64,000 bases of DNA from Massiliimalia massiliensis (GTDB taxonomy: Bacteria > Bacillota > Clostridia > Oscillospirales > Ruminococcaceae): assembly GCF_900155615.1 (NCBI RefSeq), contig NZ_FUHT01000004.1, positions 682,001 to 746,000 on the forward strand. Reading direction: 5' to 3'. This document shows, one piece after another, positions 27,188 to 36,396 of this stretch; the stretch's first letter is position 1; each line of letters starts with the position of its first letter. The position numbers were made by a program, and so were the translations under genes. The notes beneath the pieces are model-generated. The model ran no database searches. It was not told the origin of the DNA and was given only the letters and a program-made list of their open reading frames with translations.

Positions 27188-28329
27188 ACCAGATTATCAT
27201 ATCGAAATAAAATGTATCCCTCTGAATTTTCTCTTTGATTTACCTCGTCAATTTCCTGCTGCAAGATGTCGGTATCCGCGAATTTATAAGCAGCCAAACC
27301 TACATAAAGCTTAACCGGAGAATCCTCTACCAGCTTCTCCCATTTTTCTAAAACAGTCAGAAATGGTGCTTCCTCATTATCAAATTCCCAATAGATCTGC
27401 GGGGCTACATAGTCCAGATACCCTTCTTCGGTGCACCAGAGGGATAGATTGGTGAGCTGGCTTTGGTCAGAGGCGGGCTGGTTACCATAATTTCCGGCTG
27501 GACTGATGCCAAATAAAAGATTTTCGTCTTTCTTTTTGACACATGTATAGATTTGTTTTACCATATCGGTAACATTTTTTCTTCCCTGCTCCTCATTCTG
27601 ACCGAAATCAGATGGCTTTACCTTATCATAAAAGTAGTCGTCAATCTGTATTCCGTCGATCTCATAATTCTCAATCAATTCCTGAACGCCCTGGACAATC
27701 AGTTCCTGGACATCGCTGTTTCCTGCGTTAAGATACCAGTAACCATCTTTTCCCTGAGCCATAAAGTCGTTATTCTGATACCATTTTTTAATCAGAAATG
27801 CGTCCGATACCTGCTCCATTTCCTCGTCTTTCATCAGGCGGTACGGGTTAATCCATGCATGGACGGAAAGTCCCTCTTTCCGGGAAAGTTCAATCAAAAT
27901 TTTGAACGGGTCAAAATCACAGGCTTTCCCGACCGTTCCGCTTGCGTGGGAAGACCAGGGATAAAGCTTGGAGGGGTAATAGGCGTCTCCATGAGAACGT
28001 ACCTGAACAATTAAGGTGTTTAATTCTTTCTTTTTGCAGTTTTGAACCATGTCTGTAATTTCCGTTCGGTATGAATCTTCTGATTTCCCGCTCAGCATGT
28101 GGTCGAATTCCAGATAGGAAATCCAGACGCCCCGCATAGTATCGGATGAACCGCTTGCGTTATGGCCGGTGATGGGGACATTGGCGGCTGGAAATTCCGA
28201 GACAGGGAAATCTTCAGATTCTGAACTAACGGGTTCCTGCTGACCCCCATATAGGGTACAGGATGACAGAAACAGGGCTAGACTGAGAAAACTGCCTAAA
28301 GCACGACATAGTGTCCTGAAATTCTTCAT
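27184..28329 (-). CDS. Lipoprotein with family-10-like glycoside hydrolase domain (GHL10)
   Basis: A 381-residue lipoprotein: lipobox LSSC with Cys24 after a hydrophobic signal. The domain begins at about 60 with MRGVWISYLEFDHML and includes ARSHGDAYYPSKLYPWS-like, VHAWINPYRL and IDGIQIDDYFY, the GHL10/DUF187 pattern of putative extracellular glycosidases seen in Bacillus YngK. Substrate unknown. ATG at 28329 follows AGGAG by 12 nt. Two coat genes follow at once, hinting at a spore-envelope role; that is inference. Confidence 0.82.
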   Translation of the reverse strand: MKNFRTLCRALGSFLSLALFLSSCTLYGGQQEPVSSESEDFPVSEFPAANVPITGHNASGSSDTMRGVWISYLEFDHMLSGKSEDSYRTEITDMVQNCKKKELNTLIVQVRSHGDAYYPSKLYPWSSHASGTVGKACDFDPFKILIELSRKEGLSVHAWINPYRLMKDEEMEQVSDAFLIKKWYQNNDFMAQGKDGYWYLNAGNSDVQELIVQGVQELIENYEIDGIQIDDYFYDKVKPSDFGQNEEQGRKNVTDMVKQIYTCVKKKDENLLFGISPAGNYGNQPASDQSQLTNLSLWCTEEGYLDYVAPQIYWEFDNEEAPFLTVLEKWEKLVEDSPVKLYVGLAAYKFADTDILQQEIDEVNQRENSEGYILFRYDNLV

Positions 28330-28357
28330 AAAACGATTTTTCTCCTGATAAAACAAA

Positions 28358-28390
28358 TGTTTGAGCAACCCATTATGGAATGCTCAAACA
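28358..28390 (-). terminator. Terminator after the signal-peptidase-like gene
   Basis: Minus strand TGTTTGAGCA, 13-nt loop, TGCTCAAACA, then TTTGTTTTAT. Ten-base perfect stem; the U tract is imperfect. Confidence 0.6.
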
Positions 28391-28407
28391 CTGTATAAAT
28401 CATAACA

Positions 28408-29628
28408 TTATTTGTTTTTAGAGATATGAATGTTAATCGCCGCATTATAATTCGGTGTTTTCACGGTAAAGCCGCTTCCGTCAGGATGGTTCTCGATTTC
28501 AATATCCATTGAAATGATATTGCGGAAGTTGACGTCAATCGAATTTTCGTGCAGCATGAACTGGATGCTGTCCTCCGGTTCTTTCAGCTCTGCAATTTGT
28601 TTATCCAGATCATTTAAAATTCCATTGCTTTGTTCATTGGAAGTATCATTCAAAATCTGTTCCTGCAATTTTGCAAGGTCAAATTCCATGGTATGGTCGC
28701 TGTTTTTATTTTCTGCTGGAGTTTCTAAATCCCTGAGAAGCTGATCCATTGTGTCATCCTCGCTTTCTTCCGGTTGAGATTTTACTTCCGGGGTAATTCC
28801 CATTGCTGCTGTGGTTTCAGAAACATGCGGCTGCGCTGCTGCTTCTTCTCGCAGGAACTCGTCCATCAATGATTCAGAAACAACCGGTGCTGACGGTTTA
28901 TCTATGTCTGGTTCAGGAATTGTTCTTGACGAAGCAGACGAAACTGTTTTGCTGACAATATCCGTATCAAACAAAGGATTTTCTTTACTCATTTTTCCAG
29001 CAGCTTCCTGCGGCTTGGAGTCAATTAGAATTTCTTCCTCTTCATCATCAACGTATCCGCGTTTAGGACGGAGCACCAAAAAGAGGATCAGGGAGATCAG
29101 GAAAATTGAGACCGGAACTACCTCTAAAACAATCAAACCGGCAGTCGAATTGACAAACTGAAGAGCATTGCCCATCCCATTTAAAGTATAGACGCCCTTT
29201 CCGATAATTGACTCTGCGGCAATATCCCGAAGCTCATCGGTAGTGCCGTCTTTAATCGTGAAGGTAGTTGCGCCTCCCTCTTCCGACTGGCTTACGTCCT
29301 GAACCGTTGCAAGGCTCAAGCCGTTAAACACTTCATTTGCATCCGTATCGGCAGGGGTTTCATATAAAATTACAACTCCCGGCTGTACCTGGTTGGCATA
29401 GGTTTCCTCAATCAATACAATACTACCCGGCTGAATCGTTTCGAACAGCCCGCTTTTCATCATCGGTACATACTGTTTCCCAAACATTTCCGGAATGCCG
29501 TTGTCACTTTTGGCCTTGGACACACTCATAGAAACAGAAAGGTAAACGGCTGAGGTCAGGACAGAAATTACTAAAAATAAGATAAACAAAACCTTAAAGA
29601 TACGTGAGGCCGTATGCTTTGCTTCCAT
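28408..29628 (-). CDS. Signal-peptidase-I-like membrane protein lacking catalytic residues
   Basis: A 406-residue protein: membrane segment 9-34, an S26/SipW-like external domain (about 40-155), second membrane segment 162-187, then an acidic low-complexity cytoplasmic tail (190-365) and a small beta-rich C-terminal domain. The SipW motif S-G-S-M-E-P-T is here SGLFETIQPG (59-68): the catalytic Ser position is Leu61. The His-containing motif is replaced by LATVQDV. So it probably does not cleave signal peptides. GGAGGG is 9 nt before the ATG. No function can be named; an assembly or sensory role is speculation. Confidence 0.65.
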   Translation of the reverse strand: MEAKHTASRIFKVLFILFLVISVLTSAVYLSVSMSVSKAKSDNGIPEMFGKQYVPMMKSGLFETIQPGSIVLIEETYANQVQPGVVILYETPADTDANEVFNGLSLATVQDVSQSEEGGATTFTIKDGTTDELRDIAAESIIGKGVYTLNGMGNALQFVNSTAGLIVLEVVPVSIFLISLILFLVLRPKRGYVDDEEEEILIDSKPQEAAGKMSKENPLFDTDIVSKTVSSASSRTIPEPDIDKPSAPVVSESLMDEFLREEAAAQPHVSETTAAMGITPEVKSQPEESEDDTMDQLLRDLETPAENKNSDHTMEFDLAKLQEQILNDTSNEQSNGILNDLDKQIAELKEPEDSIQFMLHENSIDVNFRNIISMDIEIENHPDGSGFTVKTPNYNAAINIHISKNK

Positions 29629-29739
29629 AAATCAGAACCCTCCAGAATCAATTTAACCAATAAGATAGAAATCTTCACAATACTATTATTATCTATTCTT
29701 TCAGTCAAAAAGTCAAGAGAAATTCAGCTTTTCGGCATA

Positions 29740-30036
29740 CTATTCAAAAAATTTGTCAAAAAAGTGCTCTTTCACTATTTTTCTTTTTCCCTCCTGTTCA
29801 TAATCATCGACTAAGATGATATCTTCGCCAATGACTTTAATTTGTTCACAGGAAATCCGGACATCGTCATATTTTCCAAAGAGTCCAAAAAAACGGTATT
29901 TTCCATAGGCAATCAGGTGGGTAATCTGAAATGTGTTCGGATCGAACACCAGATCATCCACATACCCAACCCGCAGCCCGTCCTTACTGCAGATAATCTC
30001 TTTGTTTTTTAATTCACCGAAACGGGATGGTCCCAT
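29740..30036 (-). CDS. YlmC/YmxH-family PRC-barrel sporulation protein
   Basis: A 98-residue PRC-barrel protein: SRFGELKNKEIICSKDG, RVGYVDDLVFDP and the KYRFFGLFGKYDD turn are typical of YlmC/YmxH, small proteins linked to sporulation with unknown biochemistry. ATG at 30036 has GAGGTG 8-9 nt upstream. That RBS is inside the hairpin that ends mutS2. Confidence 0.85.
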   Translation of the reverse strand: MGPSRFGELKNKEIICSKDGLRVGYVDDLVFDPNTFQITHLIAYGKYRFFGLFGKYDDVRISCEQIKVIGEDIILVDDYEQEGKRKIVKEHFFDKFFE

Positions 30037-30045
30037 AATAAAACA

Positions 30046-30071
30046 CCTCGCATATTCCATCTTATGCGAGG
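30046..30071 (-). terminator. mutS2 terminator-like hairpin holding the next RBS
   Basis: Minus strand CCTCGCATA, 8-nt loop, TATGCGAGG, then TGTTTTATT. The right arm contains GAGG, the RBS of the YlmC-like gene, so the hairpin may lower both read-through and translation. Confidence 0.65.
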
Positions 30072-30092
30072 CGTCCTGTTATTATTCTGGCT

Positions 30093-32474
30093 TTATTTCA
30101 GTTCAACAATGGTAACGCCGGCTTCCCCTTCCCCAAAGGTTCCAAGGCGGAAGGATTTGACGCTTTTATGGCTTTTCAGATGCCGGTGGATTGCACTGCG
30201 CAGGGCGCCTGTACCTTTTCCGTGAATGATTGTGATCTGTTCCAGATGACTCAGAATGGCGCGGTCGATAAAGAAATCGACGTCCATCAAAGCTTCTTCT
30301 ACTGTCTGTCCGCGCAGGTCGATCTCAGTAGAAGCCCGCCGTTCGACAGCCTTCGTTGTACTGCGGATCGTCCGTCCGGTTTGCTTGTAGGGGTTTTTCT
30401 GTTCAACCAGCCTCAGATTTGCTACCTTGACGCGCATTTTCATAATTCCGGCCTGAACCATGATATTCCCGGCTTTATCCGCCTCCTCCAGTACAGTCGC
30501 CCGCTTGTCGATATCCACGACAAGGACATCATCTCCGCGTTTTAACGGCCGCGGCAAGCGATAGCCGTCGTTGGTTTTGGCGGTTACGGGATTGGCTTGG
30601 CTGTGGAGCTTATCAAGCTTTCCGCGAAGCTGTGACCTTGCCTGTGAGGTGCGCTTGGAGAATTCCTCACTGTCCTTTTGTCTCCGAAGCTCCTCAAGTT
30701 CATCCATCAGATTTTGGGACTGTGCCTTCACAGTTTCTACAATTTTTCTGGCCTGCTCTCTGGCAGCCTCTATAATCTGCTCCTTTTGTTTTTCGAGTTT
30801 CCGCTTTTCTTCTTCAATAATCTGTGTACGGTTGCGGTAATCATAGACCTTCTGGTTGTATTCCCGGTATTTTTCTTCATATTCCTGACGAGATTTTTCG
30901 AGTCGGTCTACTACTGTTTCCAGCTTCTGATCCTGCTGGGAAATTAGTGTCTGCGCTTTTTGAAGGACTTCCTCCGAAAGCCCCAGCCGCCGGGAAATAG
31001 CAAACGCATTGGAACGTCCCGGAACACCGATCAAGAGCCGATAGGTTGGCCTGAGCGTCTTGACGTCGAATTCGCAGCATGCGTTTTCTACATTTTCCGT
31101 TTCAATTGCGTACATTTTCAGTTCTGGATAATGGGTGGTCGCTGCGGTGATGCTCCCCTTCTCCCTCAATTCTTCCAGTACAGAGACAGCGATAGCGGCC
31201 CCTTCGACCGGATCAGTACCGGAACCCAGTTCATCCACAAGGATCAGGGAATTTTCATCCGCCTCCTTGAGAATGGATACGATGTTCGTCATATGTGCGG
31301 AGAAGGTGGACAGGCTTTGCTCAATGCTTTGCTCATCCCCAATATCTACCAGTACTTTCTGGAATACCGAGACCGTGCTGTTGTCGCTGACAGGGATCAG
31401 CAGCCCGCACATAGTCATTAAAGTCAGCAGTCCGATTGTTTTGAGGGTGACGGTTTTTCCGCCGGTATTCGGGCCGGTAATGACCAGCGTTTTATATTTT
31501 TCGCCAAGCTCCACACTGATTGGAACAACCTCGTCCTTATGGATCAGCGGATGGCGCGCTTTTCGCAGTACAACCTCGCCGGTATCTACAATGGCTGGCA
31601 TCATTGCGTTCATTTTGGCGGCCAAATGGGATTTTGCGAAATAGATATTCAGTGTGATGATCACATCAAAATTATTTAGGATATTTTCCTTATGTTCTGC
31701 GCAGAGTGCGGAAAGCTCATATAAAATCCGCTCAATTTCTGCTTTTTCCTTTAATTCCAGGACGCGGATTTCGTTGTTTGCATCGACTACCGCCATCGGT
31801 TCAATAAACAGTGTCGCGCCGCTGGAAGAGGTATCGTGCACCAGGCCGGGAATTTCCCCTTTAAATTCCGCCTTGACCGGGATGACAAAGCGCCCGTCGC
31901 GGATGGTGACGATATTTTCCTGCAATACCTTCTGGTATTTTGAGGAGCGGATAATTTTTTCGATGTTCTGCTTTGCTTTTGCCTGGGTAGAGGTGATTTT
32001 CCGGCGGATGTCGGAGAGCTCCACGCTGGCGAAATCATCGATTCGATCCTCTGATATGACGACGGCGCGGATGCGGTCTTCCAATGCTTTATTGGATTCG
32101 AGAAAGCTGAAAATTTCCTGGAGCTTATTCTCCATATTCTGGCACTGCCGAATCCATTCACACAAAAGCCTGGTCTGCCGCAGTATTTCCGCCAGATTGA
32201 TAAATGCCGGCAAGGAAATCATTCCGCCTGCATCCGCCAGTTTTAAGGCGCCGGATGGGTCTTTTAAATTTGCAAAGGATGGGGTTCCAAATTTGGAGGA
32301 CAGTAAAAACGCATCGTTCGTTTTTTCAACTTCGTCCTTTACAATCCTGAGGTTTGTGAACGGTTTAATGGAAAGTGCCCGTTCCTTTGCATAATCGCAG
32401 CAGGTGTATTCTGACAACATCTGCAAAATCTTGTCAAGTTCTAACACTTTACAGTATTTTTCGTTGATTATCAT
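30093..32474 (-). CDS. mutS2: Endonuclease MutS2
   Basis: MutS paralogue without mismatch-recognition domain I; in Firmicutes it acts against homologous recombination or in ribosome-collision rescue. Order: core/clamp domain (1-300), ATPase with Walker A GPNTGGKTVTLK (about 333-344) and VDELGSGTDP, long coiled coil (about 515-630), KOW-like region and C-terminal Smr domain (about 715-793) with EIDLRGQTVEEA and HGKGTGALR. Length 793 is normal. AAGGGG precedes the ATG. Eleven bases after recO, same transcript likely. Confidence 0.95.
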   Translation of the reverse strand: MIINEKYCKVLELDKILQMLSEYTCCDYAKERALSIKPFTNLRIVKDEVEKTNDAFLLSSKFGTPSFANLKDPSGALKLADAGGMISLPAFINLAEILRQTRLLCEWIRQCQNMENKLQEIFSFLESNKALEDRIRAVVISEDRIDDFASVELSDIRRKITSTQAKAKQNIEKIIRSSKYQKVLQENIVTIRDGRFVIPVKAEFKGEIPGLVHDTSSSGATLFIEPMAVVDANNEIRVLELKEKAEIERILYELSALCAEHKENILNNFDVIITLNIYFAKSHLAAKMNAMMPAIVDTGEVVLRKARHPLIHKDEVVPISVELGEKYKTLVITGPNTGGKTVTLKTIGLLTLMTMCGLLIPVSDNSTVSVFQKVLVDIGDEQSIEQSLSTFSAHMTNIVSILKEADENSLILVDELGSGTDPVEGAAIAVSVLEELREKGSITAATTHYPELKMYAIETENVENACCEFDVKTLRPTYRLLIGVPGRSNAFAISRRLGLSEEVLQKAQTLISQQDQKLETVVDRLEKSRQEYEEKYREYNQKVYDYRNRTQIIEEEKRKLEKQKEQIIEAAREQARKIVETVKAQSQNLMDELEELRRQKDSEEFSKRTSQARSQLRGKLDKLHSQANPVTAKTNDGYRLPRPLKRGDDVLVVDIDKRATVLEEADKAGNIMVQAGIMKMRVKVANLRLVEQKNPYKQTGRTIRSTTKAVERRASTEIDLRGQTVEEALMDVDFFIDRAILSHLEQITIIHGKGTGALRSAIHRHLKSHKSVKSFRLGTFGEGEAGVTIVELK

Positions 32475-32485
32475 GGATTTCCCCT

Positions 32486-33241
32486 TTAATATTTTGTCTG
32501 TTGATATACATCTAATGATTTGAATTTCTGATCTGTCTGGATCAGAACATAATTTTCTGTAATAAATTCCAGTTGCTTTAAGGAATCGCCTTTCAGATTA
32601 AATTGAAACAGCTTATCGTCATCCGCATAAATAATATGCCGCATCGCGTAAAGGACGGATGGCGTTACCGTATATTTCAGCAGATTTTCCTGTGTATAGT
32701 TCATACTGCAGTCTAAACAGAGCAGCCTTGCTTCTACCGGCAGAAAAAACATTGTATCCGCCTCATATACCTGACAGTCCGAGCAGCAGACCAGGTTTGG
32801 CATGAATCCGGCGAGAGAAAGCATTTTTAACTCAAAAATGCATTTTAATAAGGCAGGTTCTCTTTTTCCTTTTTCCAGTAAGGAAAGGGTATTTAAAAGA
32901 AAACGCAAAGAAACCCACGAATTATCTCCCTGCGGAGAAAGATAATTCGTGAGGTCGCAGAAATAGGTGGCTAACGAAAGTTTCATGACGTCCAAACGCA
33001 GATCATAAAAGGAATGGAGCACTTCGGCGCTGTTGAGGGTATTGTATTTTTTTCCCTGAAAAATACAAAACTCTGAAAAACAAAGCAGTTGGCATCCGCT
33101 GGCCAGCGGACTGTTCAGCCGTTTGACTCCGCGTGCTGAAACCTCCATAATCCCATAGTCTCTGGAAAGGATGATCAGCATACGGTCATTTTCACCGATA
33201 TTCCGTTGCTTTAGGACAAGACCCTGGGTTTTGATTAACAT
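32486..33241 (-). CDS. recO: DNA repair protein RecO
   Basis: Recombination mediator that loads RecA with RecR. N-terminal OB fold (MLIKTQGLVLKQRNIGENDRML, about 1-80), helical C-terminal domain with a Cys4 zinc site (VCCSDC and LLCLDCS). Length 251 is typical. AGGAGG lies in the end of the overlapping yqzL gene, 11 nt before the ATG. The order era-yqzL-recO is conserved in Firmicutes. Confidence 0.93.
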   Translation of the reverse strand: MLIKTQGLVLKQRNIGENDRMLIILSRDYGIMEVSARGVKRLNSPLASGCQLLCFSEFCIFQGKKYNTLNSAEVLHSFYDLRLDVMKLSLATYFCDLTNYLSPQGDNSWVSLRFLLNTLSLLEKGKREPALLKCIFELKMLSLAGFMPNLVCCSDCQVYEADTMFFLPVEARLLCLDCSMNYTQENLLKYTVTPSVLYAMRHIIYADDDKLFQFNLKGDSLKQLEFITENYVLIQTDQKFKSLDVYQQTKY

Positions 33242-33368
33242 TGTCTATGATCCTCCTGGACTCTGCTGCAGAGCGATAGCTGAGGTAGTCCTCAATCGTC
33301 CCGCTTTTCTCAAACCGTTTCCAAGCAGAATCGGCAGTCTGCAATATTGATGGATCAATGTGTTCCAT
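33192..33368 (-). CDS. yqzL: YqzL-like small protein
   Basis: A 58-residue protein with the AWKRFEKSGTIEDYLSYR segment typical of YqzL, found between era and recO in Bacillus. Function unknown. ATG at 33368 has GGAGGAGG upstream. It overlaps recO by 50 nt, and the recO RBS lies inside it, so translation is probably coupled. Confidence 0.72.
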   Translation of the reverse strand: MEHIDPSILQTADSAWKRFEKSGTIEDYLSYRSAAESRRIIDNVNQNPGSCPKATEYR

Positions 33369-33454
33369 TTTCCCGTCCTCCTCCATACTATTTTCATCTA
33401 AGCTTAGTATTGAGAAGAGAACTTCAAAATATAATTGGAAACTCCTGTAACCAA

Positions 33455-34357
33455 TTATTCCCGGAAAGCGAGACCGAAATTATTGATTAAACCGTCCCGG
33501 TTTCTCCAGTCCTCCTTTACCTTGACCCAGCATTTTAAATTCACTTGGATGCCGAAAAAGCCTTGGATATCTTCCCTTGCCTCGCTGGCAATTTTTTTCA
33601 GGACACTGCCATTTTTTCCGATCAGCATCCCTTTATGGGTGGAGCGTTCACAATAAATAACCGCTTCAATATCCAAGATATCCTTGTCTTCCCGCTCTTT
33701 CATTTTTTCAATGACAATCGCCGTTCCATGAGGGATTTCCTGACGCATGTTCATCAGGATTTTTTCCCGAATCCGTTCAGCGACTATTACGCGTTCCGGC
33801 TGATCCGTCAGGCTGTCATCCGGAAAAAAGTGTACGCTTTCGACCAAATAATGATCCAGCTCTTTCATGATCAGGCCGATTCCGTCGTGCTGCAGTACGC
33901 TGACAGGGATCACCGCCTCAAAGCTATGAAGGGCTGTCAGTTCCTCGATCCGCTTTGCGAGCAGCTCCTTCTGTTCCAGCAGATCGATTTTATTGATAAT
34001 CAAAATTGCCGGTAATTTTCTTTTCTGGATCGTTTCGATTAAATTCTTTTCCGCTTCGTTAACCTGACCCTTAGCCTCTACAACCAACAATACCACGTCA
34101 ATATCATTTAGGGTAGTATTTACTGCTTTAACCATATTGTCGCCCAAACGGTTTTTGGCCTTGTGGAGTCCCGGCGTATCGATAAAAACATATTGTTTTG
34201 CACCTTGTGTCAATACGCCGGTGATTTTTGTCCGGGTTGTTTGCGGCTTATGGGTGACAATAGCCAGTTTTTCCCCTAACAGCTCATTGAGCAGGGACGA
34301 TTTCCCAACGTTTGGTTTCCCGACAATCGCCACAAATCCGCTATAAGTTTGATCCAT
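33455..34357 (-). CDS. era: GTPase Era
   Basis: Ribosome-assembly GTPase that binds the 3' end of 16S rRNA. G1 GKPNVGKS (12-19), the THKPQTTRT switch region, G3 DTPGLHK, G4 NKIDLL and a C-terminal KH domain (about 200-290, with VNLKCWVKVKEDWRN). Length 300 is standard. The RBS is weak (GTGG about 10 nt upstream). In the cluster dgkA-era-yqzL-recO. Confidence 0.97.
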   Translation of the reverse strand: MDQTYSGFVAIVGKPNVGKSSLLNELLGEKLAIVTHKPQTTRTKITGVLTQGAKQYVFIDTPGLHKAKNRLGDNMVKAVNTTLNDIDVVLLVVEAKGQVNEAEKNLIETIQKRKLPAILIINKIDLLEQKELLAKRIEELTALHSFEAVIPVSVLQHDGIGLIMKELDHYLVESVHFFPDDSLTDQPERVIVAERIREKILMNMRQEIPHGTAIVIEKMKEREDKDILDIEAVIYCERSTHKGMLIGKNGSVLKKIASEAREDIQGFFGIQVNLKCWVKVKEDWRNRDGLINNFGLAFRE

Positions 34358-34403
34358 AGTATTTAACCACAGCTTTCATCAAGATGAAAGCATTCCTTTT
34401 CTT

Positions 34404-34898
34404 TTATTTCCGCGGCCCCTTTTTTCGCTTTTCCCAGCGAAACACAAACAGCCAAATGAACGCCAGCTCAGCCAGTAAAATCACGATAAGCGCCGGATGC
34501 TCCCAGATAAACAGTAGGCCGGCTTGTAATTTTTGCAGGTTTCCAAATAGCAGAATGCCGACAATTGCAGAGGTAACCGCTAACACTAAAACAGCGCCTG
34601 CCGCAACATCCTTTGCAATGCGGGCAAGCGTGTCATAACCTTTTGTATTCAAATTTACCAGGGCTTCAATCGCTGTATTAATCATCTCAGCAGTGATGAC
34701 CAGTCCAAACAGGATTAGCAATATTACGAATTCTACAATCTTCAAACGGTAAATAACCGCAAATTCTGTTACCAATACCGTCATAGAAAGATGAATCCGC
34801 ATATTCCGCTCATTATCCACTGCAAAGCGAAAGCCCCGGAACGCATAGGAAAAGCTCTTTGCTAAACTCGAAACATCTTCGATATAACGATTACTCAT
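34404..34898 (-). CDS. dgkA: Diacylglycerol/undecaprenol kinase family protein
   Basis: Small integral membrane kinase; in Firmicutes the enzyme prefers undecaprenol. Signature AEMINTAIEALVNL (Glu71, Glu78) and KDVAAGAVL (about 96-104). At 164 residues it exceeds the usual 120-140: an extra C-terminal membrane helix (about 132-152) and basic tail are added. The start overlaps the ybeY end by 8 nt. Together with uppP it would feed the undecaprenyl phosphate pool. Confidence 0.9.
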   Translation of the reverse strand: MSNRYIEDVSSLAKSFSYAFRGFRFAVDNERNMRIHLSMTVLVTEFAVIYRLKIVEFVILLILFGLVITAEMINTAIEALVNLNTKGYDTLARIAKDVAAGAVLVLAVTSAIVGILLFGNLQKLQAGLLFIWEHPALIVILLAELAFIWLFVFRWEKRKKGPRK

Positions 34899-35394
34899 CT
34901 TCCATCACATAGCTGGAACCCCTCGGGATACCGAGCTGCATTAACACGCTTTCTTCCTTTTCCCTCATCTGCACTGCTTTTAGGCCGCCTTCTTCATGGT
35001 CATAGCCCAACAGATGAAACATCGAATGAACCGTTAAGAAGCCGATTTCACGCTGGATGCTGTGCCCATACAGCTTTGCCTGTTCAAACGCCTTTTCAAC
35101 AGAAATGACAATATCGCCGATCATGTAGATGTCGTCGCGTTTTTCGGTATGGAATTCCTCCGCTTCAAACTGCGGGAAGGACAGCACGTCTGTTTCCCGG
35201 TCGATATTTCTATATTTTGCATTCAAAGACTGAATCTGCTCATTATTGACAAAGGTAACGCTGACTTCTGCCTCCTGGTCAATTCCCTCCAACTGCAGCG
35301 CCGCGTTGCAGCAACGACGGATTAAAAGACGGATTCCGGTAGGAATCTTCACATCCTTCTGTTCGTTTTTAATGAGTACCTTTACCTTTCCCAT
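34891..35394 (-). CDS. ybeY: Endoribonuclease YbeY
   Basis: Metal-dependent RNase needed for 16S rRNA 3' maturation. The zinc motif is VHSMFHLLGYDH with His123, His127 and His133; RETDVLSFP is the other family block. Length 167. The ATG at 35394 has only a distant GAAAGG, 16 nt upstream, so translation may depend on coupling to phoH, 30 nt away. Confidence 0.95.
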   Translation of the reverse strand: MGKVKVLIKNEQKDVKIPTGIRLLIRRCCNAALQLEGIDQEAEVSVTFVNNEQIQSLNAKYRNIDRETDVLSFPQFEAEEFHTEKRDDIYMIGDIVISVEKAFEQAKLYGHSIQREIGFLTVHSMFHLLGYDHEEGGLKAVQMREKEESVLMQLGIPRGSSYVMEDE

Positions 35395-35424
35395 GATTTT
35401 GTGTTCTACCTTTCTATCTTGAAA

Positions 35425-36396
35425 TTATGATCTGGATTTGTTATTGTAATACTTTTCGTATGCCCGGATAATATCCTGTACAATTTTGCTGCGGACTACA
35501 TCCTTTTCATTAAACCTGAGAATTGAGATATCCTCAACATTCTTCAGGATTTTCAGCACCTCAATCAAGCCGGAACGCTTATTTCCCGGTAAATCAATCT
35601 GCGTAATATCGCCGGTTACCACCGCTTTGGAGTTAAAGCCAAGCCGGGTCAAGAACATCTTCATCTGCTCGACCGTCGTATTCTGGGCTTCATCCAGGAT
35701 AATAAAGGAATCGTTTAAGCTTCGCCCGCGCATATAAGCTAAGGGAGCTACCTCAATCGTTCCCTTTTCCAGATGGCGGTTAAAGCTTTCCTCACCAAGC
35801 ATTTCAAAAAGCGCGTCATAAAGCGGCCTTAAATACGGATCTACCTTTGTCTGGAGATCCCCGGGCAAAAATCCCAGGCTCTCTCCTGCCTCTACAGCAG
35901 GGCGGGTCAGAATAATCCGATTGACCTCCTGCGCCTTAAATGCGCGTACCGCCATTGCAACCGCCAGATAGGTTTTCCCCGTCCCGGCTGGGCCAACGCC
36001 GAATACCACCGTATTATCCCGGATGGCTTCAACATATTTTTTCTGGCCGACCGTTTTGGGCTTTACCGGCTTTCCGGAGGTGGTCAGACAGATGCAGTCG
36101 CTCGCTGTGAGATCCTTGATTGGAGAAAGGGATTTTTCCTCCTCCGCAATATTCATGACATACCGGATGCTTTGCTCATTGATGGTTTCACCCTTGCTGA
36201 GCATCAATAATAATCCGTCAATTACAGTGGAAGCCTTTTCAAGATCAGATTCTTCGCCGCTGATTTTGATATCCGCTCCACGGTTTACAATATTTACATG
36301 ATAGTATTTCTGCAGAATTTTTAAATTTCCATCAAAGTCGCCAAACAGGCTGTAGATGTGTTCTGTATTGTCAATATGGATTATCTTTTCAGCCAA
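35425..36396 (-). CDS. phoH: PhoH-like ATPase
   Basis: Cytosolic P-loop ATPase, RNA-linked in some bacteria. N-terminal KH-like region (1-105), then Walker A GPAGTGKT (about 134-141), LTRPAVEAGESLGFLPGD, and Walker B FIILDEAQNTT. The TTG at 36396 (giving MAEKIIHID) is preferred because GGAGAGG is 5 nt upstream; a GTG at 36402 overlaps that RBS. In Bacillus a pgpH-type gene (yqfF) follows phoH; here ybeY follows directly. Confidence 0.93.
   Translation of the reverse strand: MAEKIIHIDNTEHIYSLFGDFDGNLKILQKYYHVNIVNRGADIKISGEESDLEKASTVIDGLLLMLSKGETINEQSIRYVMNIAEEEKSLSPIKDLTASDCICLTTSGKPVKPKTVGQKKYVEAIRDNTVVFGVGPAGTGKTYLAVAMAVRAFKAQEVNRIILTRPAVEAGESLGFLPGDLQTKVDPYLRPLYDALFEMLGEESFNRHLEKGTIEVAPLAYMRGRSLNDSFIILDEAQNTTVEQMKMFLTRLGFNSKAVVTGDITQIDLPGNKRSGLIEVLKILKNVEDISILRFNEKDVVRSKIVQDIIRAYEKYYNNKSRS

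Noticed and set aside
31135-32394. Long plus-strand open frames opposite mutS2
   Set aside because: They mirror the mutS2 coding frame, have no RBS and give no recognisable protein; the minus-strand MutS2 is unambiguous.
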